64,000 nt of DNA from Charina bottae (GCA_023362775.1 JALMGJ010000003.1:81419855-81483854), one strand, 5' to 3'; counted from the stretch's first letter, positions 33,176 to 45,111 are shown. Translations and numbers: made by a program. Notes: generated by a model from the letters alone, not told the origin.

Positions 33176-34805
33176 TCATGCTCTTTTAATAACAGAGTGT
33201 GCTTTATGCTAACTGTAAAGCTTGTTTGGTGGGCCCTAGCAATATTGAAATATTGAACATCATGCTATTTCCCCTTTTCTTATTCTGACATTTGAAAAGA
33301 GGAACCAGTTGCATCATGGACCAAAGAAGGTTGCTCTTAGCATATGCCAGACTTTGACATTTCAATTATGCTGAAGAGAATCTTAAGGGTCTGCTGTGCC
33401 TAAATCCCTGCAAGTTCCACATGTTGCATTTGAGTTGCCTTCACTGCAGGTTTCCATCAGTTGCGATTTGTGCCTTACTCAAAGTCAACCTCCTGATGGG
33501 CAAATATATTGTTTGAAAGTTCTTTTCTTTTTCTGGTTTGCTCCTAGCTTTGGGAAATGCCATGTGGATGAACAAGGGGGTGAAAACAAATGGAATGTTT
33601 GGCTAGAAATATTAGAATATATAGCAAAAATATAAAGATATACAGTAGATATAGGAATAGGTTTTTAAATAGAGGTCAATAACAATGTTATATTTATTTC
33701 CCTAGAAGTACTATTTTCATTCCTGACTCTGGGTTACAAATTTTCCAGTTCAAGGGACAAGTTCTATGCAACATCAAAAATTACAAAATGGCTTTGTGAT
33801 CTTCCCCAAAATGCATGTACACAAAATTAAACTTTCCATATATCTGCTTGAATTGATATGTCTAAAAGCTACCATTCTCACTTTCTGATCCAGCTAGGAA
33901 AGGTGGTGCACCAGAACAATTTGAATGATTAAAGGAAACAAAATCAGGCAACCTTTACATATGTGTTAGTCTCAAGATGACTCTCCTCTACCATTTCATG
34001 AATAGGAAGCTTATCTGCTTCAGAAACAACCGATTTGCATAAATCAAGTATTCTCCAAATCACACTAGCAGGATAGCTCATTATCCAAAAATATGATTAA
34101 AAAACTGATTCAACCCCTCCTTTCTCTCATTTGTTATTATTAATATTAATATTATTGTTGTTGATTTGACTTTCTCCAAAGTTCAAGGGGCCAGGAATGA
34201 ATTTTGAAATATTTCCTTATTAGTTTGGTACTAAAAAAAAGACCAGTCTCTTGAGAAATAATATTCTGCCATTCTTGCCCAGAAACAAAATATACTAAAA
34301 CTCTCTAGATTTTGAGAAGTATGTATAAAATAAGGAGGTGTGGAATTTGTATGAGAAGATGATGGGATGGACATAAGATAACAGAACATTAAACAGCATG
34401 CATGCCTTTGCAACATTATTCTCTACATATAACCACATTGTTATGAAACCTGACTCAAACTTGACTCAGCCTCTCATCCATCCAGAAAATAAACACTGAC
34501 AGTAAATTGGGATATATGAATCACTAAAAATCCTCTTGTTTTTACTTTCAACATCAGTAGGGCAATGTTCTAGTCTGCTACTTGATTGTTTTCCCTACAA
34601 ATTAAAGAGAAGCATAGAAAATTTAATTAACTATTTATACTTACAACTTCCCCTAACATATGAAGACTGGAGCCTTTTTAGATATGTCCCCAAATTTCCA
34701 TAACATGACTGTTAATGTAAGTTGTTTATTTCAGGTTTTATTACAGTATTTTAAACATAATTTTTCTGATGCACACTTTTAAAGTGCAAATTTCCCTGTG
34801 TAAGG

Positions 34806-34842
<37 letters not shown>

Positions 34843-35694
34843 TGTATTCAATGTTTTTTTCAGACACTAAGCAGGGAAAGAGGAAAACAAGCACACTTTA
34901 TTTGATGCTAGTGTTTATCCCATTGGAAAGTCCAGCAGGAGAGGAATACTTGCATTTTCTTCCCATGGAATCCGTGACAAAATTATTTTTTTATTCCTAC
35001 CTGAGATACCCTATGACGCAAAGCAGACAAAATGACTTTAATAATGAAAATGCAGTAATAAACATTACATTTCAGGACCAATAATACCTACCAGCAAGCT
35101 AATTATCTGGTTGAAGTGCCCAGAGATTGTCAGTATAAAATCTCCACTATTTCCTTTGAAAAGGAATAATCACAGTATTTTACCTGCATATACTAATGGG
35201 ATTTCTATAGTATGGTATGCCTGGATTTTGAAGTCTAGCAAGTGAGGCTCCTGATGAGTAATTCATATGTAAGCCAGCAGGAATGATTTCAGCTGCAGCA
35301 GAAGGAGGCTCCACTGGTCACATATAAACTGCGCCAATAAACCTCATCAGTCAATTTAGATTTCTTGAATACTAGCTTTAGGAGCTCCCTAATAGTTCCC
35401 CTGTTTTTCGGTCCTTTTAATTTTGGGTTAAAGTCAATAGTGTCAATAATAACATGGTACACAGCAATGAATTACATCATTATGGCCATTTAACCTCATT
35501 CTGTGATGTCTGGCATTGCAGAACTAATATGAATCAACAAGGGATTGTTCCAGAAATAATTGTCCCAATGCAGGTAAGGTAGGCAGTTCTTATTTGCCAT
35601 TAGGTAGCAAAGCAAAGGCGGAGGGAAATGAGCTGTTAGAAGAAGGCTAGTAGTTTGGGCTGGATATGCAAGTGTAACTTGCCTGTGGGTTTTA
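33176..35694. other. No gene seen in 2.5 kb
   Basis: Unclassified AT-rich DNA with a (TTA)n tract at 34806-34836. Open frames at 33396-33635 and 34842-35084 show no domain. Confidence 0.4.
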
Positions 35695-36098
35695 GGACCC
35701 TCCAGATCTGGTGACTTATCACTGTTAACCCTGAATGGGGCTGCATTCCCCCTCTCAAAGACAGGGCGCAATCTGGGGGACTTATGGTTCCTGCTCAAGA
35801 AGCAGGTGGCAGCCATGGGTTGCCCATAGGGTTTTTGCAGAAATACAACTTGTGTGCCAGTTGCAGCCATTCTTGGATCAGGAGGCATTGCTCATGGTCA
35901 CTCATACCTTAATCACCTCCCAATTGGGCTATTACAACATGCTCTACATGGGACTGCCCTTGAAGAGCATTTGGAAGCTTCAGCTGGTCCAGAATGCAGC
36001 AGCATGTGCAGTTTGGGGCACACCTCAGTACACCCATGTGACACAACTGCTATGTGAGCTGCACTGGCTCCCAGTAGACTTCTGGGTGTAATTCAATT
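35695..36098 (+). mobile_element. CR1/L3-like fragment A of a three-copy tandem
   Basis: Reverse-transcriptase C-terminal region, from the LGVLLDSQ-like block (near 35770) to LCELHWLPVDFWV (36050-36090), with shifts and stops. It ends abruptly without a 3' UTR where fragment B begins. Confidence 0.75.
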
Positions 36099-36724
36099 TT
36101 GGGTGTCCCAAGGAGGACACACGTAACACTTTTGCTGCGCGAACTGCACTGGGTCCCAGTTTGCTTCCAGGTCCAATTCAAGGTGTTGGTTATCACCTTT
36201 AAAGCCCTACATGGCATGGGACCAGGATACCTAAGGGACCGTCTCATCCCCATTGCTTCATCCCGTCCCACCTGGGCATGCAGAGAGGGCATGCTATGGA
36301 CCCCATTGGTTAAGGAGTTCCATCTAACGGGGTCTCAGAAGCGTGCTTTCTCTGCTGTTGCCCCTGCCCATTGGAACATTCTTCCCCCGTAGATCAGACA
36401 GTCCCCCTCGCTCCTGGACTTCCAAAAAACCCTCAAAACCTAGCTATGTCAGTATGCTTGGGGCGGGAAGGAGAGTTTATATACCTGGAGATGGCTAGCA
36501 CTTTAGATTAGCCCTGGAGTGCCCTTTTTACAAACTTAAGAAGGTTCTGCTATTGGATTTTATTATATTCATTATATTTTAAACTGTTATTTACTGTGTA
36601 TTTTAATCTATTTATAATTATATGTTAACGATTTTAATTTTGTTGTAAACCACCCAGAGTCCCCCTTGGGGGAGTTGGGCGGTGATAAATTTGATTGATT
36701 GATTAATTAATTAATTAATTAATT
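36099..36724 (+). mobile_element. CR1/L3-like fragment B with complete 3' end
   Basis: It restarts at LLRELHWVPVCFQVQFKVLV, so the block just seen in fragment A is repeated. It continues through YLRDRLIPIASSRPTW and SAVAPAHWNILPP to a 3' UTR with AACCACCCAGAGTCCCCCTT and GGGGGAGTTGGGCGGTGATA and a GATT/AATT tail (36693-36724). Confidence 0.8.
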
Positions 36725-37185
36725 CAAGGTGCTGGTTGTCACCTTTAATGCCCTACATGGAATGGAACAAAATTATTTGTGGGACTGCCTCTCCCCAATG
36801 GTTTCTGCCCACCCCACCAGATCTGGCAGAGTGGCATGCTCTGGGTACCGTCAATTAAACAATGTCATCTAGTGACTCCCTGGAAGTGTGCTTTCTTTGT
36901 TATGGTGCCTGCTCTGTGGAACAGCCTCCCCCCTGAAATACAGACTGCCCCTATTCTATTGCCCTTTCGCAAGGCAGCAGTGATCTGGCTCTTTCCGCAG
37001 GCACTGGGGACAGGACATTAATTTGGAAGCTCCAGCATGGGTGCGTGTCTTTAATGGTGTGTGTTTTCATTGAGTCTTGATGCAGTTTTAGTTGGTTTTG
37101 TTTTAATATAATTATAGTTTTTGTTTGCCACCCAGAGTTTCCCAGATAGATGGGCAGCCATATAAATTGGATAAATAAATAAAAT
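36725..37185 (+). mobile_element. CR1/L3-like fragment C
   Basis: It begins directly after the AATT tail of fragment B at FKVLVVTFNALHG-like sequence. It contains FVMVPALWNSLPPEIQTAP and a 3' UTR with GCCACCCAGAGTTTCCCAGA and AGATGGGCAGCC, ending in an AAATAAATAAAAT tail. It is more diverged than fragment B. Confidence 0.75.
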
Positions 37186-37189
37186 ATAT

Positions 37190-37375
37190 TGGGGCTAGGA
37201 TTAGGGACATGCAGGTTATCAGCCATGAAGGCTAACTGGGTGGCTCTGGGCCAGTCACTGTCAGCTCAATCAACCTTATGAGGTGGTTATTCTGGGGAAA
37301 AGATGGATTGGATACATACACTGCTGTAGTTCTCAGAGGAAAGGCAGGGTACAGATCTAACAAAATAAATAAATA
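37190..37375 (+). mobile_element. Degraded CORE/MIR-like SINE fragment
   Basis: AACTGGGTGGCTCTGGGCCA and GTCACTGTCAGCTCAATCAA match the body of the SINE at 2765. The tail (AAGGCAGGGTACAGATCTAA) ends with AAATAAATAAAT. The head is too decayed to show both Pol III boxes. Confidence 0.5.
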
Positions 37376-39394
37376 AGGACTGTTGCTGTGCATTGTGGAT
37401 GGAGATGTGATCAAGTGACACCTTTCCTTGATCAGAATAGCCCACAATATACAGTATGTCTCTGGCCAAAAAACCATAGAGGCATTGCTAAAGCAATCTC
37501 CCTGTCTCATAGAACATTTGGAAACATTCAAAGGAAGGAGCACAGTTGAGATGTACTCCAGTTCTTCAACCTAGCAACAAGGAAGCAGCAGATCCTAATG
37601 CTTGTGTGGTGGAAGTCTCAGCAAAGCATCTTGTTTCAGTTTGCTGATTTGTAAGGGGTTTGAAGACAGCCCAAGAGGCTTGCAGGTTACCTAGAAGGGC
37701 TCTCAGTAGGTAATGCACAAACTCACTGAATTACAGCAGGATACCTGGGCTTATTTCGAATGCCAAGCAATACAGTTTCAGTGACTGTTCCTATTTGTTA
37801 TATGTGTCACATTGCAGCTATGTATTTGAAATCAGTTCCAAAATGATTTTGATCACAAAGAGAGAGGTGTCTTTTAAAAAACTCCTACCACTCAGGCCAG
37901 CTCCCTCATCCTCCAGTGTTGGATTGCATGACCCTCAATATTTAACAGCCATAAACTGTTCTGTGGATTTCACAGGGTTCTGGAATGTGATATATTTTAA
38001 AGCCATTATATAAAGATACGGATTTTGTCAGGGTACCAAAGACAGTAACAATTCCCTCTTCTGAAGCTATCATAGATTTTAAAGCTGGCTGTCATAAACC
38101 AGATTAGTCATTGCTTCTTTTATTTGTGGGACTTGCATGAACACAATTCAGTTAATCTGACTCTTTATGGGGGAAAAAAGAGAACCCTTCAAAACATCTT
38201 GGCATCTTCTATATAAGAATCTGATTCCATAATTCTTTAATTGCCTAACTGAACAGCTTGTCAGAGAATATCACCCAGGTAAAAAAGTTTTCAGTATAAT
38301 CAATTCCGTTATATTCAGGCAACATGGCTGGTTCACATGTGTACCAATTCCTATGTGAAGAACTGTTATCTCCATTCATTGTCATTAGCTGGTGCATTTT
38401 AGTACTACAAATCCCAAGAATAACAGGAAGATAGAATGTTCTCATCACTATTTGGAAAAAAACACCCATGCAGGTTGCAAACTGTGAAGGGAGGAACTGG
38501 AAAAAGGAATTACCTATGATTTTAAGGGCATATTGTTTTACTCTACACAAGTCTTCAAAGGAGACATCTGCCAGACAGAGTACTTCAGCTAAAAAACTTA
38601 GAAATCATGAGATCCTTTTCCTTTTCCTGCCTCATCCCCTTTTCCTTCTTTGCCGTGTCTTTTTAGGTGGATGTCAAGGACTGCTTGGTTTTTATTAATC
38701 TGTAAAGAGCTTTAGGAACTATACAGGCTGGAAAGTGGCACAGATGCTATAAACAAACCTACATGCTCATTACCAGTTGATAGCATCAAGTAATGTCTTG
38801 CTTGTGTGAATGAAAGGCCTGTAGCTCCATGCTGAGCTAGGTGCACCAACTGTTTGACTTTGGAGAAGCCAGATTGCTCTGTTCTTTTTCATTCAGAAGA
38901 ATTATGTTCTTGCAGAAGACAATCTCATTGTGCCACATTTTAAAAGCTAAAGGAACAAATGTAGCTGTCACTTTCTAATCAACTGTAGCTTCAGACATAA
39001 TCAGCAGTACATACAAACAAAATGGAATCAAAGAAAAGGCACATTATAAAATGCCTCTTTGTATTCTGCCCTTTTCCCCCCTGCGAAGTGAAGCCCAGAG
39101 TAGACGACAAGCTTGTGCTGAGAGATGTGCAGTATTTCCATGGAAGAGCTGCCTGCGACAGCATCCAGACATCTTTGCAGATAGCTCCAGGTCTTTTATT
39201 CTCAGAGACACAGTGTGACTCTAATGTGACCTCTTTAATGTCCTTTGGGAGCATATGGAATTATTTCTTCCCATAATTCAGTCTCTTGCTTGAATGAGAC
39301 AGTGCTCTCTCAGATGGGGGTGGGGTTATGATTTCAGACCAAGGTCTAAATTCAGAAAAGCTAGTTTATGGTCTGAGACAGATCCATTTAATAT
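37376..39394. other. No gene seen in 2 kb
   Basis: Unique-looking DNA. 39022-39276 is open on both strands for about 85 codons but has no recognisable domain. 38330-38470 contains a decayed palindromic-transposon-like stretch (TAGTACTACAAATCCCAAGA). Confidence 0.4.
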
Positions 39395-39480
39395 TTCCTT
39401 CCTTCCTTCCTTCCTTCCTTCCTTCCTTCCTTCCTTCCTTCCTTCCTTCCTTCCTTCCTTCCTTCCTTCCTTCCTTCCTT
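39395..39480. repeat. (CCTT)n microsatellite
   Basis: About 21 pure CCTT units; the FLPS-repeat open frames across it are spurious. Confidence 0.97.
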
Positions 39481-40485
39481 GTTTTAATTTCAGGTTTTAT
39501 TAAAAAAATTTCCCTCTCTCCATTCAAAGTTTACCCAATTCAGCTATTTTACATGGAATTTTGGAGTAAACTAGTCTCAGTTGCAACTGCATCCCTGAAT
39601 CTTCCTGGGGCTCTGAAGAAGGTTGCAGAAATATGCATGCAAACAAAAGCTGAAGCGTTCATGAGCCATTGTTTGGTCTTGAACTGCTGGTCTATTCCCA
39701 CACTAAAAACATGACATTCTCAAGCCAAGTACCTTTTGCTTAGTGCATAAATTCAGGATAATTCATGGATTAGTAGTATTACAGGTATGCAGATGTTACA
39801 ATTAATTGTGCCATCAGATTTCAAAGTTTTTAGGCAGTGGCATTTTCTAAATCCCAAGAAAAAAATATAAATAGAAATGAGAAAATTGTATAGACATCAC
39901 AGGACTACAGCTAAATTCCACTAAATTCAGATGCATATAAACAATCCATAAATAAGCCACCTCCATCTCCCTTACAGAGACTAGGTGTTTTACATAGTAT
40001 AATTTCTCATGAAATACTGTATTACTTCCTAAATTTTATTATTTATTTGTAAAATATTGATTCCACTTTTTCATCATTTAAAGAATCCAAATGTGGGTTT
40101 TAGTTGTTAAGGACAAACTTACAATAAATTAAAAGCACTTTAAAAAATGTAAACATTAAATAAGGTGTGTCTGTGTATTTTTAAATCTGTCTAAAATCAT
40201 TAAAAATTCTAAAATAAGGTCAAAAAGACCTGGACAGATTAGACCAGACCAGAAAAGTACAGCAGCATCAGATTAACAAAAAGCCTGGGTGCACAAGTAT
40301 GTCTTAAGTTGTCACCAGAAGATTATAAACCATCTCTAAACCATAACTAAGCAGGAAAGGACTTTCACAACCAAGATGCTTATAAAAACAATGTATTCTC
40401 TTGCATTGCCAGAGAACAAATCCTTGGTTGATTTTAACTGATGGGAAGTACATTACTGATGGGAGTACTGATGGGAAGTACAATA
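39481..40485. other. No gene seen; possible old CR1-like tail
   Basis: 40045-40420 (AAGCCTGGGTGCACAAGTAT..) may be a decayed LINE 3' end. A 17-bp near-repeat (ACTGATGGGAAGTACA) occurs two to three times just before the SINE at 40486. Confidence 0.35.
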
Positions 40486-40800
40486 GGGGTGTGATGGCTC
40501 AGTGGTTAAGATGCCAGGCTTGTCGATTAGAAGGTCGGCGGTTTGAGACCTGAGTGCTGCGTGACGGAGTGAGCTCCCGCACTCACCCCAGCTCTTGCCA
40601 ACCTAGCAATTCGAAAGCATGCAAATGCAAGTAGATAAATAGGTACCACTTTGGTGGGATGGTAACAGCGTTCTGCGCTTCATGCCGGCCACATGACCGC
40701 AGAAGCATCTTCGGAGAGTGCTGGCTCTTAGGCTAAGAAACGGAGATGAGCACCGCCCCCTAGAGTCGGACACGACTTTGCAGGGGAAAACCTTTACCTT
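40486..40800 (+). mobile_element. Full-length Sauria-type SINE
   Basis: Head GGGGTGTGATGGCTCAGTGG with an A box; the B box is mutated (GGTTTGAGACC). It has the middle GCAATTCGAAAGCATGCAAA and the 3' tail CTAGAGTCGGACACGACTTT..CCTTTACCTT. A short TSD, AAGTACA, is found at about 40477-40483 and 40800-40806. It is more decayed than the copy at 7427. Confidence 0.88.
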
Positions 40801-41519
40801 AAGTACATTTGAGAGAAGCTGCTCTTTCGGGAAGCTGTATTATTACATTGTGAAGGAATAAAGTCCATTGAGGAATATACCACATATTTTAAATATGTAG
40901 ATGATGAATAAGACAATTAGCTGATGAATACATACTTCTGCAAACATTGTGTTCTTTCTCTAAATCTATAAAATGGCTTTGAGAATCCACAGTGTACCAA
41001 AGCAAGCCCTTTGCATGCTGATGGCCTGCTGTTTATACTATTGACTAGCAAAGGAAGAAAAACAGCATTTTAATTAGCACCCAGGGAACCTCATTATTTT
41101 GGAGGTCAAACCTGCACCTGGATTTTGCTGGCAAACTAAGTTTGTCCTGAGAATAAATGAATTCTTCAGCCAAGAGCGAATATTAGGTTGCTTTCTGAGA
41201 GCTGACGACCCACCTCCTACATGAAAAAGCCCTGGGGAAATAATTTTGAGGGGGGAAGTTGCCAAAAGGGAAAGGTATTTTCTTTATCTACATTTCTATT
41301 GTAGATAGTGTGCTGACCCTCTTCCCTAGTCCTGCAAACTGCTATTTGATTTTCACGTGGCTGAAGAATTCTGGGAGTTTAAGCCCACACATCTTAAAGT
41401 TGCCAAGTTTGAGAAACACTGACAAACAAACTATGTCAACACAAATACTCCGCAGATACTTCACAACTTGGAAATTATGGCTAGGCCTGTTGTCATTAGT
41501 TTTATGAGAAATACAGATT
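40801..41519. other. No gene seen
   Basis: Unclassified sequence before the hAT element. Confidence 0.45.
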
Positions 41520-41601
41520 GCTTAGGGCAGGGGTCGGCAAACTTTTTATGCCGGGAGCCATTTTGACATGCTCGTGCACATTTTGAAATGCTAGAGAGCC
41601 A

Positions 41602-41739
41602 GGGGGCGGGGTTTGCGGGCGGGGGCCAATCACGTGGAAGGGGGCGGGGTTTGCGGGCGGGGGCCATTCGCATGGAAGGGAGCGAGGTTTGCGGGCGGGG
41701 GCCAATCACGTGGAAGGGGGCGGGGTTTGCGGGCGGGAG
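41602..41739. repeat. 38-bp tandem repeat with GC box, CCAAT box and E-box
   Basis: Almost four units of period 38, each containing GGGGGCGGGGTTTGCGGGCG then GGGCCAATCACGTGGAA. The last motif overlaps a CCAAT box with CACGTG. A further copy lies near the right end (about 42713-42762). Related units are inside the other hAT at 54420-54535. Confidence 0.9.
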
Positions 41740-41799
41740 ACGGCGTCCACCCGGCCCAGCTGCCCGGGGTCCAGGGAGATCAGCTCCGGCGGGATCTGT

Positions 41800-41951
41800 G
41801 GCGAAGAGCGGCCGTGGGGGGGGGCGGGCGGCGACGACAAATGACACGCTTCAGGCTTTCAGCGCTGGAAGGAGGCCGCCTTCCAGCGCTGAAAGCCTGA
41901 AGCGCGCCGCTTGTCGTCGCCGCCCACCCCCCCCCACGGCCGCTCTTCGCC
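41800..41951. repeat. 152-bp near-perfect palindrome inside hAT 1
   Basis: The arms read inward from GGCGAAGAGCGGCCGTGGGG and meet at AAGGAGGCCGCCTT, centred near 41875. Mismatches are confined to a few bases around 41842-41850 and the matching right-arm positions. It can form a stem of about 70 bp. Confidence 0.92.
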
Positions 41952-41958
41952 CGTACGC

Positions 41959-42650
41959 GTTGAACAAAGAAGATGATGGAGGGTGGGAAACGAGGCCTGC
42001 CCGCTTACCTGCCTGCTTGCCTCCCTCCGCGAGGCCCTCCGCTGCCTTCCCGGGGTCCAAGCCGGATCGGGGGCCTCGCGGAGAGAGGCAGGCAGGCAGG
42101 TAAGCGGGCAGCCCTGGCCTCCGCCGCCGGGCCCGCCTCCCTCGGCCGCTTCCGCCCGCCCGCGTTGAAGAAAGAAGACGATGGAGGGTGGGAAACGAGG
42201 CCTGCCCGCTTACCTGCCTGCTTGCCTCCCTCCGCGAGGCCCTCCGCTGCCTTCCCGGGGTCCAAGCCGGATCGGGGGCCTCGCGGAGAGAGGCAGACAG
42301 GCAGGTAAGCGGGCAGCCCTGGCCTCCGCCGCCGGGCCCGCCCCCCTCGGCCGCTTCCGCCCGCCCGCGTTGAAGAAAGAAGACGATGGAGGGTGGGAAA
42401 CGAGGCCTGCCCGCTTACCTGCCTGCTTGCCTCCCTCCGCGAGGCCCTCCGCTGCCTTCCCGGGGTCCAAGCCGGATCGGGGGCCTCGCGGAGAAAGGCA
42501 GGCAGGCAGGTAAGCGGGCAGCCCTGGCCTCCGCCGCCGGGCCCGCCCCCCTCGGCTGCTTCCACCTGCCCGCGTTGAGCGAAGATGATGATGGGGGCGG
42601 GAAACGAGGCCTGCCCGCTTATCTGCCTGCTTGCCTCTCTCCGCGCAGGG
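41959..42650. repeat. 205-bp tandem repeat, ~3.4 units
   Basis: GATGGAGGGTGGGAAACGAG recurs at 41975, 42180, 42385 and (diverged) 42590, an exact period of 205. Within each unit, GCCCGCTTACCTGCCTGCTT..CGCGAGGCC and its inverted copy GGGCCTCGCGGAGAGAGGCA..GGTAAGCGGGC form a stem of about 40 bp. Units 1-3 are nearly identical, which points to recent expansion or homogenisation. Confidence 0.93.
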
Positions 42651-42849
42651 GCTGCTGCGGCTGGAGATGGCGCTGCCTCCCTGCCGCGCCGGGCCTTGCT
42701 CAGTGCGAGAGCCAGGGGGCGGGGTTTGCGGGCGGGGGCCTATCATGTGGAAGGGGCGGGGCTGAGTTCAGCTGCGGAAGAGCCACACTCAAGGGGCCAA
42801 AGAGCCGCATCTGGCTCGCGAGCCGCCATTTCCGACCCTTGGCTTAGGG

Positions 42850-44075
42850 GATCCACATATTTTCCTACTAATGGACTCCACAGTGGGAAAAGGAAATAGT
42901 TGTCCCCATCAAACTCTTGAAAGATGTAGTGTTAGATAGACTAAATAATGGAAGCTTGAATTTGGAGACAAGAGTGCTGCATTGCATGGTCTGGTAGCAT
43001 TGCAGGGACCATGAGGATACATGCTGCTGCTCTGGAGAGTTTGCAAAAGGAACAGAGTCAGCACTAAAGTGAGATGATTAACCCATGTAGCAGATTTTGG
43101 TAATGAAATGCCAGTACATCTTTAGTTGTTTAATTTGTTATTGGGGACAAGGATCTTTCAGACAGCCACGTTAAGGTGCTATCTACTAGTCCCTGGCTCC
43201 CAGAAAAGTATGTTGATTTAAATCATGCTGCTCCCATTGTTGATCCTTAGTAATGGGGCTGTGAAAAGTGCTGCCCTTTTGCACACATTGCAGGCCTAGT
43301 TAAGGAAAGGAATTGATGGATTCCCCAGTCTTTGTTTTTCTTCCTTGCTGCTGGCAGGAAGACAATCATCAATCATTCTTCTTAATGTGAGGTTGGATGC
43401 GGTGGGGCTGGGCAAGAGTAGGCAGGTGAGATTTAAGGCACCTGAAAGGGTGCAAGAAGTAAGGTATGAGGGAGCAGCCTCTGTGCTCATGTAGGACCCA
43501 AGTTTAGAGCAGAAGAGCTGGAACTGTAGCTTCATCCCTCTTGGTATTGAGAGCTATGCATTTCTTTTCAAGTATTGTCTCCTCCATGGTAAAGTATTCT
43601 GAAGTTAAGAAGCACAATTGATTTAAAACAGAGAGAAAGACACCAGGAGAGCAAAATCATTTTAATGTTGAGTAATTGTGAAGAGTTTGCTACATTTAGT
43701 GTGAGATTTATGTCATTTTGCAGCCGTAAATGTACCACCCCCTTTCCCATCATAGTCTCCCTTCTCTTACAGGGAATCTTTCTGCACAAGTTGGTTGTAG
43801 TGAAGTGAAATTTTTCATTAACCCCAAATTTGCACACCATTTCCATGACAGAGCCACTAACCCATGCTTAAACTTAGATTAAGTCTCCCCGATCACAATA
43901 TGACAATTACTTTTATTTTTACCTTCAAAAGTCTGGGCATCTGTTCATTTTCTGGAGAGCCTTCCTCCTGTGAGGCAATGTCCAGTGAGTTCCCAGCCAA
44001 CTTACTCCATAGCTTTGCAAGTCTTCAGTTGTATTTCTAGGAGCTAACTACCATGCTGGAAAGATAACAAAGCAC
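42850..44075. other. No gene seen in 1.2 kb
   Basis: Unclassified sequence; short open frames on the minus strand (43296-43535, 43568-43846) have no recognised domain. Confidence 0.4.
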
Positions 44076-44083
44076 TACATGGT

Positions 44084-44240
44084 TCTACGGAACGTAACAG
44101 CTTTCCGCGCATGTCATGCGGCCACATGACCGTGGAAGCATCTTCGGACAACGCTGGCTCTTTGGCTAACAAATGGAGATGAGCACCAGCCCCTAGAGTC
44201 GGACACGACTGCATAAATGTGTGGGGGGAACCTTTACCTT
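44084..44240 (+). mobile_element. Sauria-type SINE, 5'-truncated
   Basis: The 3' half (CGCGCATGTCATGCGGCCAC .. CCTAGAGTCGGACACGACTG .. GGGGGGAACCTTTACCTT). An 8-bp TSD, TACATGGT, lies at 44076-44083 and 44241-44248. Confidence 0.9.
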
Positions 44241-44248
44241 TACATGGT

Positions 44249-44934
44249 CTTTAATTCCTCTTATCCAGAATTGGCCTTTATAGCCACTTACGGATCCACC
44301 GTTAAAATTTTACCTTTGGAAGACAATCTTACTCAGCTACGAGTGATCGCCAATGATGATGATGAATTCCTCTTCTACCATGCACTGGTTCTGACAAAAT
44401 TCAGAATGTGCTATATGTTAGCAATCATATAGACAGATCATTCCCAAACCATATGTTTTTAAAGTGTCTATGGCAAAGATTGGGTAGTGTTTGGAGTGTT
44501 TTATGTGGAAAACAATTGCGCTCATTTCACATGCTAGCAAGGAAGAGCAGATTTGCTGCCATTCTGCAAATGGTGTAATGAAAGGCTTGGTGTGTAGATG
44601 AGTGGGTGCAGATACTACCTTTTTACCTTAGAAACAAAAGTTGCTTTTCTTCCCACCCCCTTTGAGCAGATAAATTATTCTAACCCCAGAACAGTGTGGC
44701 TATTTTAGCACAGGAGAAATAGATTCTGCTTCATGTGCTCAGGCTCTATATTAAATGGAAAGGCTGAGTACTCCAGGTTTGTTTGTTTTTTAAATAAAAA
44801 AATAAATAAAACTGAATGAGAATTAGAAATGTGTGCAATTTGTTAATACTGGGGAGGGGGAATCTTCTGTTCTAAGAGCTTGGATAATGTCCATAGAGAC
44901 TTTATAGAACATATATTGAATATTATTTTTATGA
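44249..44934. other. No gene seen
   Basis: Unclassified sequence between the SINE and the Penelope-like insertion. Confidence 0.45.
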
Positions 44935-45000
44935 ACAGTGCACATAAATGGCTGTTGTGGGTCTTCCGGGCTGTGTGGCCGTGTTCTGGAAGTTGTGTTT

Positions 45001-45038
45001 CCTAACGTTTCGCCAGCATCTGTGGCCAGCATCTTCAG
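45001..45038 (-). ncRNA. Hammerhead-ribozyme-like core, left Penelope unit
   Basis: The minus strand reads CTGAAGA, then a helix II region TGCTGGCCACAGATGCTGGC, then GAAACG. The conserved CUGANGA and GAAA boxes are kept, but the helix II 5' strand has changed (GCTGGC where GCCAGC would pair with GCTGGC), so folding is doubtful. Hammerhead motifs in the terminal repeats of Penelope-like elements are established. Confidence 0.45.
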
Positions 45039-45111
45039 AGGGCAGGAGCACAGATAGAAGCAAAATCTCTGTGCCCAGGTAGAGTGGCAATGTTCTATTT
45101 ATAGAGCTAAA

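Larger units (their letters stand above)
41528..42841. mobile_element. Non-autonomous hAT element 1, GC-rich, 1.3 kb
   Basis: The ends are CAGGGGTCGGCAAACTTT at the left and, as reverse complement at the right, CAAGGGTCGGAAATGG; terminal inverted repeat CA(G/A)GGGTCGG. A perfect 8-bp TSD, GCTTAGGG, lies at 41520-41527 and 42842-42849. The 8-bp TSD and CAGNGGTCGGCAAA-type ends are diagnostic of the hAT superfamily. There is no transposase. The inside is very GC- and CpG-rich in an otherwise AT-rich region and holds a 38-bp tandem repeat, a 152-bp palindrome and a 205-bp tandem repeat. Long open frames on both strands are by-products of high GC. Confidence 0.92.

Noticed and set aside
39022..39276. 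84-codon plus-strand frame, open on both strands
   Set aside because: No recognised motif, no flanking splice sites I could defend, and similar length expected by chance in 64 kb.
41851..42847. Long open frames (up to 186 codons) on both strands
   Set aside because: They are produced by high GC and the 205-bp tandem repeat inside a non-autonomous hAT element; the residues simply repeat every unit.
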